64,000 nucleotides of DNA from Burkholderia sp. OK233 (GCF_900230185.1 NZ_OCSR01000001.1:3658001-3722000), one strand, 5' to 3'; positions 44,496-54,197 are shown, counted from the stretch's first letter. Numbers and translations are program-made. The notes: generated by a model from the letters alone, not told the origin.

Positions 44496-45815
44496 TTACT
44501 TATTGACCATCTTCGCCGGCACACTGATCGCCAGCAGACCGCCGAGGATCATGAACGCCGCCAGCATATACATGCCGGAGTCGTTCGCGGCAGTCGCCTG
44601 TTTCAGCCAGCCGACCGCGTACGGGCTGAGAAAGCCCGCGAGATTGCCGATCGAATTGATCATCGCGATACCGGCGGCCGCGCCTGTGCCGGCGAGGATC
44701 GCCGTCGGCAAACTCCAGAACAGCGGCAGGGTGGTGAGGATGCCCATGGTCGCGAGCGTGAGCGAGGCCATCGCCAGCACCGTGTTGTGCGCCCACACCA
44801 CGGAGAGCACGAGGCCGATCGCCCCGGCGAACGCCGGCAACGCGATATGCCAGCGCCGCTCGCGCTTGCGGTCCGCGCTGCGCGACACGAACACCATCGC
44901 GATCACCGCTCCCGCAAATGGAATCGCTGAGAGCAGGCCGATCATAAACGCGTCCGTCACGCCCGTCGCCTTGATGATGGTCGGTAGCCAGAAACTCACG
45001 CCGTACAGACCCATCACGAACGAGAAGTACGTGAGGCTCAGCATCAGCACGCGCCCACTCGTTAGCACCTGACGGATCGGCATGTCGTGCTTGGTCGCTT
45101 CTTCAGCGGAAATGTGACTCGCGAGCATCTGCTTTTCTTCCTCGGTGAGCCACTTCGCTTTCGAGATGCGGTCGTCCAGCACCACGAACACCAGGATCCC
45201 GACGATCACCGACGGAATCCCTTCGAGCAGAAACAGCCACTGCCAGCCGTGCCAGCCGTTCATGCCGTTGAAGCTCTTCAGGATATAGCCCGACACCGGG
45301 CCGCCGATCACGCCGGACAACGCGATTGCCGTCATGAACCAGGTGGTCATGCGGCCGCGCCGGTGCGACGGGTACCAGTAGGTGAGATACAGGATGATGC
45401 CGGGGAAGAAGCCCGCTTCGGCGAGACCGAGCAGGAAGCGCATCACGTAGAACATCGTCGGCGTGGTGACGAACATGGTCAGCATCGAGATCACGCCCCA
45501 CGACACCATGATCCGCGCGATCCACACCCGCGCCCCCACTTTGTGCAGGATCACGTTGCTCGGAATCTCGAAGATGAAATAGCCGAGGAAGAAAATCCCC
45601 GCACCGAAGCCGTAGACCGCGTCGCTCAAGCCCAGGTCGGTGGTCATCTGCAGCTTGGCGAAGCCGACGTTGACGCGGTCGAGGTACGCGACCACGTAGC
45701 AGAGCATCAGGAGCGGCGCGAGCCGCCAGCTGACCTTGCGGTAGGTCGCCTCTTCAAACGTGGAGGGTGGCGCCCCCGCGCCGGGATGGTGGAGCGGATT
45801 TGCGGGACTAGCCAT
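44496..45815 (-). CDS. MFS transporter, anion:cation symporter (phthalate/tartrate permease-like)
   Basis: 439 residues, twelve helices. ACS-family features: KVSWRLAPLLMLCYVVAYLD with RVNVGFAKLQM, FFLGYFIFEIPSNVILHKVG, RFLLGLAEAGFFPGIILYLT, YWYPSHRRGRMTTWFM. Such carriers import sugar acids or aromatic acids with protons. It lies next to an SDR and an aldehyde dehydrogenase gene on the same strand (84 and then 75 bp gaps), so a shared catabolic role is likely. AAAGGAG lies before the ATG. Confidence 0.92.
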   Translation of the reverse strand: MASPANPLHHPGAGAPPSTFEEATYRKVSWRLAPLLMLCYVVAYLDRVNVGFAKLQMTTDLGLSDAVYGFGAGIFFLGYFIFEIPSNVILHKVGARVWIARIMVSWGVISMLTMFVTTPTMFYVMRFLLGLAEAGFFPGIILYLTYWYPSHRRGRMTTWFMTAIALSGVIGGPVSGYILKSFNGMNGWHGWQWLFLLEGIPSVIVGILVFVVLDDRISKAKWLTEEEKQMLASHISAEEATKHDMPIRQVLTSGRVLMLSLTYFSFVMGLYGVSFWLPTIIKATGVTDAFMIGLLSAIPFAGAVIAMVFVSRSADRKRERRWHIALPAFAGAIGLVLSVVWAHNTVLAMASLTLATMGILTTLPLFWSLPTAILAGTGAAAGIAMINSIGNLAGFLSPYAVGWLKQATAANDSGMYMLAAFMILGGLLAISVPAKMVNK

Positions 45816-45899
45816 GGTGTCTCCTTTTTTCTTGTGGAAATGAAGTACCGCCGTCGATCGCGATTCTAGCCGTGCTGGATGGTTTGGTTTGCATGGCGT

Positions 45900-46658
45900 T
45901 TACACGCAGCGCCCGCCGTCCACTTCGAGGCACACGCCGGTGATGAACTCGGCCTCGTCCGAGGCGAGATACAGCGCCGCGTTGGCGATATCCTGCGGCG
46001 TCGAGAAACGCCCGAGCGGAATGCCGGCGAGAAAGCGCTTGCGATTCTCCGGTGTATCTTCGACACCCATGAATTCGGTCAGCAGCGCGGTCTCGCCCAT
46101 CACGGGATTCACACAGTTCACCCGAATGCGGTCCGGGCCCAGTTCGACAGCGAGCGACTTGCTGGCGATGATCACCGCGCCCTTGCTGCCGTTGTACCAG
46201 ATGAGGCCCGGCCGCGGCCGCACGCCGGCCGTCGACGCGATATTGATAAAAACGCCGCCGCCTTGCTGGCGGAAATACGGCACGAATTCCTGCACGCTCC
46301 AGTAAATGCTTTTGACGTTCACCGCATAGACGCGGTCGAACTCGGCTTCGGTCACGTCGAGCACCGGTTTGTTGCGATGCGTGGTGCCGGCATTGTTGAC
46401 GACGATCTGCACGCTGCCGAAGTCTTCGAGTGCGGCCTCGCGCAGTTTTTGCCAGTCCTCGTGTTGCGTGACGTTGCCGGCCACCGCGATCGCCTTGCCG
46501 CCGGCCAGGGCGATTTCGCTCGCCACACGTTCGGCCGCGGCGCCGTTCAGATCGTTGATCACCACGTTCGCGCCTTCGCGCGCGTAGGTCTTCGCGATGC
46601 CTTCGCCGAAACCCGAGCCGCCACCCGTGACGATGGCTGTTTTACCTGTCAACCGCAT
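45900..46658 (-). CDS. Short-chain dehydrogenase/reductase, glucose-1-dehydrogenase-like
   Basis: 252 residues. The NAD(P)-binding TGGGSGFG is at 11-18, NNAG at 88-91, and the catalytic Ser142, Tyr155 and Lys159 (IASTAG, WYNGSKG). The end VCLEVDGGRCV is classical. It oxidises or reduces an alcohol/ketone group; the substrate is unknown. Middle gene of the MFS-SDR-ALDH set. Confidence 0.93.
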   Translation of the reverse strand: MRLTGKTAIVTGGGSGFGEGIAKTYAREGANVVINDLNGAAAERVASEIALAGGKAIAVAGNVTQHEDWQKLREAALEDFGSVQIVVNNAGTTHRNKPVLDVTEAEFDRVYAVNVKSIYWSVQEFVPYFRQQGGGVFINIASTAGVRPRPGLIWYNGSKGAVIIASKSLAVELGPDRIRVNCVNPVMGETALLTEFMGVEDTPENRKRFLAGIPLGRFSTPQDIANAALYLASDEAEFITGVCLEVDGGRCV

Positions 46659-46733
46659 GATGTCTCCGTTGCTTGTTGTGGATGATGATTTGACTAACTT
46701 CGCTGCGAATTCAACCGCACTAAGTCAGCCTGC

Positions 46734-48173
46734 CTATCCGTGACGAATGGCGATGGTTTTCAACACCGTGAAGCCATACAGCGCTTCGAAACCCTTTTCA
46801 CGTCCATGGCCTGAATGCTTCACGCCGCCAAACGGCAATTCGACGCCGCCGCCCGCGCCATAGTTGTTGATGAACACCTGGCCGGAGCGTAGACGCCGCG
46901 CGAGGCGCATCTGCCGGGCACCGTCGCGCGTCCAGATACCCGCGACCAGGCCGTACTGCGTGCCGTTGGAGAGCGAGAGCGCTTCGTCTTCGTCGGTGAA
47001 CGACATCGCGGCGAGGACAGGGCCGAACACTTCGTCGCGCGCGAGACGGTGGCTTGCGGGCACGTCGCGCAGCAGGGTGGGCGCCTGATAGAAGCCACTT
47101 TCGGGCGCTTCGGGGATGACTTCGCCGTGCGCCGCCATCGGGATGCCGTCGTGTTGGGCGTCGGAGAGGAAGTCCCACACGCGCTGTTGCTGCTTCGCAT
47201 TGATCAGCGGACCACAATCGAGATCGGCGTGTGACGGTCCGACCCGCAGCGCGTGGAACGCGCTGCTCAGCCGGTCGAGCAACGGCTCGTAAATCGCCCG
47301 GTCGATCAGCACGCGGCTACCTGCCGAGCAGGTTTGCCCGGCGTTCTGCACGATCGCCGATACCAGCACGGGCAGCGCTGCGTCGAGATCCGCATCGGCG
47401 AACACGATCTGGGGTGATTTGCCGCCCAGTTCCAGCGTGACCGGCACGTGGTTCTCCGCGGCCATTTGCGTGACGAGTTTGCCGGTTTCGGGCGAGCCGG
47501 TGAAGGAGATGTGATCGATGCCCGGATGACGCGCGAGAGCCGCGCCCGCTTCATGCCCGTAACCGGTGACGATATTCAGCGCGCCCGCCGGCAACCCCGC
47601 TTCGGCCGCCAGTTCGGCGACGCGTAGCACCGAGAGGCACGCGTCTTCCGCCGGTTTGACGACGCACGCATTGCCGGTGGCGAGCGCCGCGCCGACGCTG
47701 CGGCCGAAGATCTGCATCGGGTAGTTCCACGGCACGATGTGGCCGGTCACGCCGTGCGGCTCGCGGATCGTCAGCACCGTGTAGCCGGCCTGATAGGGGA
47801 GCGTTTCGCCGTGCAGCTTGTCCGCCGCGCCGGCGTAAAACTCGAAGTAGCGGGCCAGCGCGGCCGAATCGGCGCGTGCCTGTTTGAGCGGCTTGCCGGT
47901 GTCGCGAGCTTCGAGTTGGGCGAGTTCTTCCTGATGGGCGGCCACCCGTATCGACAGCCGGTACAGCACGCGGCCGCGTTCGGCGGCGCTCGCTTCGCCC
48001 CATGCGCCTTCGAAGGCGCGGCGGGCGGCATGGACGGCGGCGTCGACATCCGCCGCGGTGCCGCGAGCCAGCCGGGTGAACGGCTGGCCGTCTGAGGGAT
48101 CGAGCACGGCGATCGTTTCGCCGCCTGATGCAGCGGACCATTCGCCGCCGATGAAATGCCGGGCTTCTTCCAT
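46734..48173 (-). CDS. NAD(P)-dependent aldehyde dehydrogenase
   Basis: 479 residues. Catalytic Cys282 (GQTCSAGSRV) and Glu248 (TLELGGKSPQ), Asn150 in VPWNYPMQ, the cofactor motif FTGSPETG, and GGVKHSGHGREKG near the end. Oxidises an aldehyde to an acid, probably an intermediate of the compound imported by the neighbouring MFS carrier. The ATG at 48173 is preceded by AAGGAG; the frame extends 30 codons upstream through a short repeat without support. Probable first gene of the operon. Confidence 0.93.
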   Translation of the reverse strand: MEEARHFIGGEWSAASGGETIAVLDPSDGQPFTRLARGTAADVDAAVHAARRAFEGAWGEASAAERGRVLYRLSIRVAAHQEELAQLEARDTGKPLKQARADSAALARYFEFYAGAADKLHGETLPYQAGYTVLTIREPHGVTGHIVPWNYPMQIFGRSVGAALATGNACVVKPAEDACLSVLRVAELAAEAGLPAGALNIVTGYGHEAGAALARHPGIDHISFTGSPETGKLVTQMAAENHVPVTLELGGKSPQIVFADADLDAALPVLVSAIVQNAGQTCSAGSRVLIDRAIYEPLLDRLSSAFHALRVGPSHADLDCGPLINAKQQQRVWDFLSDAQHDGIPMAAHGEVIPEAPESGFYQAPTLLRDVPASHRLARDEVFGPVLAAMSFTDEDEALSLSNGTQYGLVAGIWTRDGARQMRLARRLRSGQVFINNYGAGGGVELPFGGVKHSGHGREKGFEALYGFTVLKTIAIRHG

Positions 48174-48197
48174 GCATGCTCCTTGAGGTGTCACCCA

Positions 48198-48233
48198 GCC
48201 GTGATTCAAGCCGTGATTCAGGCCGAGGTTCAG
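48198..48233. repeat. Three tandem 12-bp repeats upstream of the aldehyde dehydrogenase
   Basis: GCCGTGATTCAA, GCCGTGATTCAG and GCCGAGGTTCAG in a row, in the leader region of the aldehyde dehydrogenase operon. Confidence 0.8.
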
Positions 48234-48323
48234 ATACGCGGTGTTCACAAACGAGAGGCACAATCGGGAAACGCCAGAAGATTATCGCGCCGATCCAACC
48301 AGAGGTGCCATCGGCCGATTGGC

Positions 48324-48329
48324 TATAAT
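48324..48329 (+). promoter_or_regulatory. Candidate -10 box of ppa
   Basis: Perfect TATAAT 118 bases before the ppa start. No good -35 hexamer is visible at the expected distance, so it is tentative. Confidence 0.4.
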
Positions 48330-48446
48330 GGCGTATTCCGCACTGTCCGGCCGTAGCGCCTCGTGCTGGCGAGTTTCACGATTCACGCCGCTCGAGTTCA
48401 CGCGCCGCACGCCGTGTTCCGAATTCCATCTGATCAGAGAGCGCTC

Positions 48447-48974
48447 ATGAGCTTCAATCACGTCCCCGCAGGCAAAGACCTTCCGCAAGATTTCAACGTC
48501 ATCATCGAAATCCCGGCGCAAAGCGATCCGGTGAAGTACGAAGCTGACAAGGAAACGGGCCTGCTCCACGTCGACCGTTTCATCGGCACGGGCATGCGCT
48601 ATCCGGCGAATTACGGCTATATTCCGCAAACGCTGTCGGGCGACGGCGATCCGGTCGACGTGCTGGTGATCACGCCGTTCCCGCTGCTGGCTGGCTCGGT
48701 GGTCCGCGCCCGCGCGCTCGGCATGCTGCAAATGACCGACGAATCGGGGGTCGACGCCAAGCTGGTCGCCGTCGCGCATGACAAGGTCTGCCCGATGACC
48801 GCTGATCTCAAGTCGATCGACGACGTTCCGGCATACCTGAAAGACCAAATCAAGCACTTCTTCGAGCAATACAAGGCGCTGGAAAAGGGCAAGTGGGTGA
48901 AGGTCGAGGGCTGGGCGGGCATCGAAGCCGCTCACAAGGAAATCACCGAAGGCGTGGCGAACTACAAGAAGTAG
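48447..48974 (+). CDS. ppa: Inorganic pyrophosphatase
   Basis: Hydrolyses pyrophosphate to drive biosynthesis. 175 residues, soluble family I. The metal-binding signature DGDPVDVLV places Asp66, Asp68 and Asp71; RYPANYGYIPQT and KVEGWAG are also typical. The ATG at 48447 gives the standard start MSFNHVPAGKDLP; the frame opens 84 bases earlier without support. Confidence 0.97.
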   Translation: MSFNHVPAGKDLPQDFNVIIEIPAQSDPVKYEADKETGLLHVDRFIGTGMRYPANYGYIPQTLSGDGDPVDVLVITPFPLLAGSVVRARALGMLQMTDESGVDAKLVAVAHDKVCPMTADLKSIDDVPAYLKDQIKHFFEQYKALEKGKWVKVEGWAGIEAAHKEITEGVANYKK

Positions 48975-49031
48975 AGCGGGGTAATCGCGAAGTGAAAGAT
49001 TGATTTTGCTTTGCGGGCAGTTGGTAGGACT

Positions 49032-49064
49032 TTAAGGGGCAAGCCAGAATGGTTTGCCCCTTTG
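49032..49064 (+). terminator. Terminator of ppa
   Basis: AAGGGGCAA pairs with TTGCCCCTT, extended by CC/GG, around a short loop, then TTTGCGTTTG. Confidence 0.75.
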
Positions 49065-49465
49065 CGTTTGTTCGGCTGAATCTTGGCGGTGAGACCTGCG
49101 CACCGCTGGTTTTAAGATAGAGAAAATTTCTTAAAGGTTTTCCGAGGCGCCCGGCAAGGCACTGAGGCCAATTGCACGTGCTGCGGAAGTTTTCGTGCAA
49201 AATTGCGTAGTTCTTTGAATCTGTTGAATTTTGTGTTTTTTCGGATAAGGTTCACCGGGGAAAAGCGGCTTTCGACCGGAGATTGGCAGGCGACAACTCG
49301 GGATTTACGGCAGTTGGCATCATCGTCGAGTCCGAACGCGACCGTCGCGCGCTAGAGAATCTGCTCACTGTCTGCGGTGCCGAAGCTGTCCTGCGCGGGC
49401 GCCAATATGCTTTTGTACATAAATCTCCAATGAAAAATCAGGCGTTGCGCCGTTGACGCGGGATG
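49065..49465. other. Intergenic stretch, AT-rich, no gene seen
   Basis: About 400 bp after the ppa terminator. Contains A/T-rich tracts (49110-49140, 49195-49250). Short frames on both strands have neither ribosome site nor recognisable product. Confidence 0.5.
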
Positions 49466-49747
49466 TCATCCTATCGCGTCTACTCGAAGCGAAAGGGAGA
49501 AATCGGGTTGCTCGGCGGCCAACTTCCGACTGTTGGCAGTCTGCGGGAACACGCACCAACTGCCGTCATCATGCTTGAAGAAGAACAGTGCGTGCGCTCC
49601 TGATGGCGACGACGTCTCGACGCACACGTAGCGTCGGCCGCCCAATCTGGTGCGGCTGAAAGCGGTCACACGAACCGGCGTCGCGGGCGCAGGCGCGAGC
49701 CATTTTTCGACCTGACAACGCAGGGATTGCCCATTCGTACTCTTCAT
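49466..49747 (-). CDS. Small conserved-looking protein of unknown function
   Basis: 93 residues, soluble, no signal. It begins MKSTNGQSLRCQVEKWLAP and contains RLGGRRYVCVETSSPSGAHA and FFFKHDDGSWCVFP, a strand-rich, aromatic pattern. I believe similar short proteins occur in Burkholderia, but I cannot name a function. The ATG at 49747 is preferred because the frame upstream adds only five residues; the ribosome site is weak. Confidence 0.55.
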   Translation of the reverse strand: MKSTNGQSLRCQVEKWLAPAPATPVRVTAFSRTRLGGRRYVCVETSSPSGAHALFFFKHDDGSWCVFPQTANSRKLAAEQPDFSLSLRVDAIG

Positions 49748-49852
49748 GTCGCCCACCAGCAAGTCTGAAGGCCACCAAAGTTAGATAGAACGCAGACTGC
49801 CAACGCCAGCGCCGGCCTTACTCCGGGTTGTCGCTGGCGTTAGCGATAGGCG

Positions 49853-50182
49853 TTACTGCCCGATTTGCCGGCTCACGTGGTTTTCCTGCTGGTTCAACGC
49901 GTAGTCTTCGCGCCTGGTAATGTGGCTGCCGTTCTGGCTCGCCATGTCGCGCTCTTCCTGGCGAATCTGATGGTCATCGCGATGCAGTCTCGCCGCCTCG
50001 GTGTGCGACATCTCACCGTCTCGTACTTCCTGGTGAATGCGACGGTCCTGATTCGCGAGGCGATGGTTGACCTCAGCGCGGCGTGGGTGCGTCGCATCCC
50101 AGTGGGTTTGCGCCGACGCAGTGCCCACGAATGACAGGGCGAGTGCCGCAGCAGCAGCGATCTTGTAGGCAGCGTTGTGCAT
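49853..50182 (-). CDS. Small exported Arg/His/Glu-rich helical protein
   Basis: 109 residues with a signal peptide (cut after GTASA, about residue 24). The mature part has the pattern RRAEVNHRLANQDRRI, EAARLHRDDHQIRQEE, RDMASQNGSHITRRE and LNQQENHVSRQIG, charged helices with regular Arg/Glu/Asn. It resembles a family of small periplasmic proteins common in beta-proteobacteria whose role is unknown. GGAG lies before the ATG. Confidence 0.75.
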   Translation of the reverse strand: MHNAAYKIAAAAALALSFVGTASAQTHWDATHPRRAEVNHRLANQDRRIHQEVRDGEMSHTEAARLHRDDHQIRQEERDMASQNGSHITRREDYALNQQENHVSRQIGQ

Positions 50183-50292
50183 GGTCGTCTCCGATTCAGT
50201 TGAAGGGACGGTTTCTGGCCGTTCAACTGCTTAACGTTCCGGACGACCACAATGCTGACCGCACAGTTGTGAGTTCTGAAACCGAATATTTC

Positions 50293-50580
50293 TTACTGAA
50301 CAGTCTTTGCTGACACACTGCTGTCTTCGGGGCGCATAGTGGACATGCTCATGCCACTCGTGTTGTCCGCGCTCTTGCTCATGTCGCCAGGAACCCGGTT
50401 CCACGGGCTCGAGACAGGCTCGCCGTGGTACGTCATTCCAGCGGTTGCGGCACCGTGCGCGCCTCCGCTGCCATTTCCACCGTTTCCATTCCCGCCAGCC
50501 TGCGCAAGCGTCGCTGCGCACGCGCAGAGTGACACGAGAGCGACACGTGCGAACAGCGCTTTCATCGTCAACTTTTCCAT
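50293..50580 (-). CDS. Small exported Gly/Ser-rich protein
   Basis: 95 residues. A signal peptide (MKALFARVALVSLCACAATL, cut after AQA) precedes a Gly/Asn-rich stretch (GGNGNGGNGSGGAHG) and a Ser/Met-rich tail (SGMSMSTMRPEDSSVS). AGGAGA lies before the ATG at 50580, which decides the start. No function is known. Confidence 0.65.
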   Translation of the reverse strand: MEKLTMKALFARVALVSLCACAATLAQAGGNGNGGNGSGGAHGAATAGMTYHGEPVSSPWNRVPGDMSKSADNTSGMSMSTMRPEDSSVSAKTVQ

Positions 50581-50806
50581 GATATTTCTCCTGTGATGTC
50601 GGCTCGTGCGTTTGCAGCGCCGAAGTCTCATATACCGCTAAAGGCTGACTGGTTGCGCAGCGGCAAAGCGCAACCAGTTACTCGCACCTGAGCGGGATAG
50701 ACATGTGCTGTGTCCAGATGCCAGGCATGTGGGTCAGTCGTGGCTCAGTGCCGAAAATGACAACGCCGGGTTGAATTCGAACTTCCGACTGTGCGCGCTT
50801 GCCCTT

Positions 50807-51361
50807 TTACTTCGGCATGAGTACCTTATCGACGACCATGATGACGCCGTTGCTCTGGGTAACGTCGTAGGTCGATATGTCGGCAGTGTGGCCACTGGCA
50901 TCCATTACTACGATGTTGTGCGGACCGTTTTCACTGAACGTCAGAAGCTCTCCATTGACTGTCTTCAGTTCCGCCTTGCCGCCACCAGCCTTGATAGCCT
51001 GGTCGAGCTTGCGGAAGTCATAACGTCCAGGAATAACGTGGTATGTCAGGATGCTGGTCAGCGTCGCCTTGTTTTCAGGCTTGACGAGCGTATCGACCGT
51101 GCCGACCGGCAGCGCTGCGAACGCTTCGTTCGTCGGCGCAAACACCGTGAACGGGCCGGGGCTCTTTAACGTATCGACGAGACCTGCAGCTTTGACCGCA
51201 GCAACGAGCGTGGTGTGGTCGGCCGAGTTGACGGCGTTGTCCACAATATCTTTGCTAGGGTACATGGCCTGACCGCCCACCATGACCGTGTCGCTAGCTG
51301 CGAAGGCGCCGGATATAGCTGTCGACAATGCGACAGCGACGAACATAGTCTTGCATTTCAT
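50807..51361 (-). CDS. Fasciclin (FAS1) domain exported protein
   Basis: 184 residues. A signal peptide (cut after SGAFA, about residue 21) and one FAS1 domain: DHTTLVAAVKAAGLVDTLKS, PFTVFAPTNEAFAAL, SILTYHVIPGRY, and the C-terminal SNGVIMVVDKVLMP. FAS1 domains mediate adhesion in the periplasm or at the surface. GGGGGAG precedes the ATG at 51361; the longer frame lacks support. Confidence 0.92.
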   Translation of the reverse strand: MKCKTMFVAVALSTAISGAFAASDTVMVGGQAMYPSKDIVDNAVNSADHTTLVAAVKAAGLVDTLKSPGPFTVFAPTNEAFAALPVGTVDTLVKPENKATLTSILTYHVIPGRYDFRKLDQAIKAGGGKAELKTVNGELLTFSENGPHNIVVMDASGHTADISTYDVTQSNGVIMVVDKVLMPK

Positions 51362-51594
51362 GGTGTACTCCCCCTGAGTTGCCACGCGTAATTGCGCGGC
51401 TCTGACTGCATATACGGGGAATACTCGCGCCTGGATTCAAAAACGGGCTGCACCGCGACGATGTAGCCTGATGTGTCCCTGTTGAACGACGAGTTGCGGG
51501 ATTGGCAATGCGGTCAATTTTCGGGCGCTCGCGCGTAATCCATTTCATGTTGGACAATTGAAACGCGAGTTCTTTCTCTCGGCACCGTATTCAG

Positions 51595-52806
51595 CTAGAA
51601 GGCGCGCTTTCGACGCAATCCTCCACCGATAGCCAGAGCGCACAGGGTCAGCAAACAGAACCCCGCTCCCGCATAGAATGTCGCGCCTGCCCCCAGACGG
51701 TCCCACAATTCGCCTGCGACGACGCTCGCCACAAGCATCGCCAGACCGCTCATCAAATTGAAGAAACCGAACGCGGTGCCTTTCAGGTCCGGCGGTGCTG
51801 CATGCGCAACCATGGTCGCCAGCAAGCCCTGCGTGAGCCCCATATGCAGGCCCCACAGCGCGACACCCAGCAGTACGACCGGCCAGCGGTTTCCATGCGC
51901 AAGTACGACATCCGATGCAATGAGTACCACTAGCCCGATCGCCAGCAGTTTGGTGTGGCTCATCGAATCGGCCAGTCTGCCAAATGGATAAGCTGACGCG
52001 GAATACACCAGGTTCATCGCAACCATGACGAGTGGCACCAGCGCCACCGGTACGCCACCCTGCATCGCGCGCAATACAAGGAATGCCTCGCTGAATCGTG
52101 CGAGCGTGAACACCGCCCCAATGAACACAACCCACCAGTACGGCCGGCTCAGCTTCTTCAGGCTTTCGAGCTTCATCGGGTTGACGCGTTTCGCGTCCGA
52201 ATGGTGTGCAGGTTCCTTGATGCCAAACACCAGCAACGCCACTGCGATGAGCCCCGGGATCACAGCCACCCAGAATACGAGACGAAAGTTGTCTGCCCAC
52301 AGCAGCATCAACACGACGGCGAGCAACGGTCCGAGAAACGCGCCGACCGTGTCGAGCGACTGTCGCAAACCATAGGCGGCGCCACGCAGGTGAGCGGGCG
52401 TGATATCGGCTACGAGCGCGTCGCGCGGCGCACCCCGCACACCTTTCCCGATTCTGTCTGCGACGCGCGCCGTCAGAACGATGCCAGCTGTTGGCGCGAG
52501 CGCAAACAACGGCTTGCTCAACGCACCCATGCCGTATCCGATGACCGCGAGCCATTTCCGGTTGCCAAGGTAGTCGCTGAGCGCGCCGGAGAACATTTTC
52601 ACGATGGGCGCAGTCGCTTCCGCGACGCCTTCAATCAGGCCCACCATCATCGCGCTCGCGCCCAGACTCGTCACCAGGAACATAGGCAAAAGGCTGTGAA
52701 TGATTTCCGAAGAAATGTCCATGAACATGCTGACGAAGCCGAGCATCCAGATACCACGTGGGATTTGGCTAAGCGTGCCGGCGCGCGGCGTGGAATTGGT
52801 CTGCAT
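51595..52806 (-). CDS. MFS transporter
   Basis: 403 residues, about twelve helices. Features: FVSMFMDISSEIIHSLLPMF, GLIEGVAEATAPIVKMFSG, SDYLGNRKWLAVIGYGMGAL, RIGKGVRGAPRDALVADITP. This pattern is typical of a widespread MFS subgroup often found near stress or metal genes; the substrate is unknown. The gene reads the same way as the small exported proteins downstream but 233 bp separates it from the fasciclin gene. Confidence 0.88.
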   Translation of the reverse strand: MQTNSTPRAGTLSQIPRGIWMLGFVSMFMDISSEIIHSLLPMFLVTSLGASAMMVGLIEGVAEATAPIVKMFSGALSDYLGNRKWLAVIGYGMGALSKPLFALAPTAGIVLTARVADRIGKGVRGAPRDALVADITPAHLRGAAYGLRQSLDTVGAFLGPLLAVVLMLLWADNFRLVFWVAVIPGLIAVALLVFGIKEPAHHSDAKRVNPMKLESLKKLSRPYWWVVFIGAVFTLARFSEAFLVLRAMQGGVPVALVPLVMVAMNLVYSASAYPFGRLADSMSHTKLLAIGLVVLIASDVVLAHGNRWPVVLLGVALWGLHMGLTQGLLATMVAHAAPPDLKGTAFGFFNLMSGLAMLVASVVAGELWDRLGAGATFYAGAGFCLLTLCALAIGGGLRRKRAF

Positions 52807-53141
52807 CTTGTCTCGATTCCGGAGTTGCCGGGTACAACAGCGGTATAGCCGTGCGCGGGTGTAATGCCATCATAAAGGCGTGCCAATGTCCGGGTGATGT
52901 TCCACACGAACTCAGCGCTTGCTACTAACGCGACGTACGCTCGACTACCTAAGTAGCGCAACCGAATTTCGTAGCCAGGTCGTTCAAATCCACCGCTACG
53001 AAAGCCCAAGCCTGCTCGGCATGCAGGTCACTCCGTTGGGCCGGTCCGTGTTCAGACGGCCTGGCGACGACCGCGGTCTTCGCGGTCCCGCTTCGGAAAC
53101 GATGACGGATGATTGTGACCGCAACCATTTCTAGACCGAAG
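52807..53141. other. Intergenic stretch, no supported gene
   Basis: 335 bp between two same-strand genes. It holds the leader of the MFS gene; I see no clear terminator for the LacI-type regulator beyond weak GC hairpins (CGACCGCGGTCTTCGCGGTC near 53073). Confidence 0.5.
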
Positions 53142-54197
53142 TTATCGGTCAAACTCCTTCGTTTGCTCGGCTTCTTCAAACTTCTTGCCCAGACCTGTTG
53201 GCACGAGAATCAGAGACCGGTCCGTCGGGTCATAGTTTTCGGCCAACTTGAACGCTTCAGAAATGATTGCTTGCACGTCCTGCCGCAACATGGTCACGTC
53301 GAAAGGTAGATTTGCCGCGAATGGGTCCCAGTCGAAGCAGCCAACAACCGCAGACTTCCACGCGTCGGGCGACAACGTCGACGTGAACTGAACCACCCCT
53401 TCAAACGCGGTAATCGAATTCATCAGCAAACCGGCTGGAAGTCGTCCAAGTTTTTCATAGCGAATTGAGAGTACGCGTTTGGCAGCAGCGGCGTTATATC
53501 CACAACAGTCGATTGCATCTGCAGCAGGCGTCATTTGACGGGCTTCGAAAGCGTCTCTGAATCCTGCGATACGCATCTCGGTCGCATATTCATCCGCTAC
53601 ACCTCCTAGCAAGACCAACTCGTCTGGCGCCGCGCCCCGTGCCAGCAGCTTTTCAATCAGCACATCCGTAATAGCCTGAGCGCCTTTGCGGTTATCGGTA
53701 ACGACCGACGGTGCACCGTCTCCTGGCAGGTCCACATTGATGGAAGGGACACCTGCAGCCGAACAGAGCGCGTTCAGTGGTGTCGGGTTGCGCACGCCGG
53801 CGATAAATAGCAGCTCAACCCGCTGCGATAGAAGTGTTTCAGTAACGCTCACCTCGACTGCAGGGTCGCGCTGAGTGCCCACAACGATCGGACAAAGGCC
53901 ACGACTACGAGCCTGCTCTTCGAAGGTCTCGGCGAGTCCCGCAAAAAAACGGTTCCGATAATGGGGAAGAACCATACCCACTAGACCCGAGCGCGACAAC
54001 CTGAGTCCTCGAGCTTTCATGTTGACGTTGTACCCAAGCTGGCGGGCGCTTTCGAGTATTCGGTTCGCAGTTTCCTCCTTGATTCGATAGCGGACCCAAC
54101 TGCCGTTCAGCACCATGCTGACCGTAGCCGTCGAGGAGCCTGTCGCCTTTGCGACGTCATAAATCGTGGACTTGCGTCCTGGGTTGCTGCTTGCCAT
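53142..54197 (-). CDS. LacI-family transcriptional regulator of the sugar importer
   Basis: 351 residues. Helix-turn-helix over ~11-32 (TIYDVAKATGSSTATVSMVL) with the hinge around 50-65, then a periplasmic-binding-like ligand domain. Divergent from the ABC importer with palindromic operators between them; repression lifted by the imported sugar or a phosphate ester is the expected mode. The ATG at 54197 with GGAG 8 bases upstream is chosen over a longer frame at 54266. Confidence 0.93.
   Translation of the reverse strand: MASSNPGRKSTIYDVAKATGSSTATVSMVLNGSWVRYRIKEETANRILESARQLGYNVNMKARGLRLSRSGLVGMVLPHYRNRFFAGLAETFEEQARSRGLCPIVVGTQRDPAVEVSVTETLLSQRVELLFIAGVRNPTPLNALCSAAGVPSINVDLPGDGAPSVVTDNRKGAQAITDVLIEKLLARGAAPDELVLLGGVADEYATEMRIAGFRDAFEARQMTPAADAIDCCGYNAAAAKRVLSIRYEKLGRLPAGLLMNSITAFEGVVQFTSTLSPDAWKSAVVGCFDWDPFAANLPFDVTMLRQDVQAIISEAFKLAENYDPTDRSLILVPTGLGKKFEEAEQTKEFDR

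Noticed and set aside
51545..52555. 336-codon frame overlapping the MFS transporter on the same strand
   Set aside because: It is a shifted frame of the transporter gene, Arg/Gly/Ala-rich, without membrane helices or a ribosome site.
52949..53179. 76-codon frame upstream of the MFS gene
   Set aside because: No ribosome site, no recognisable feature; it overlaps the 3' end of the LacI gene in another frame.
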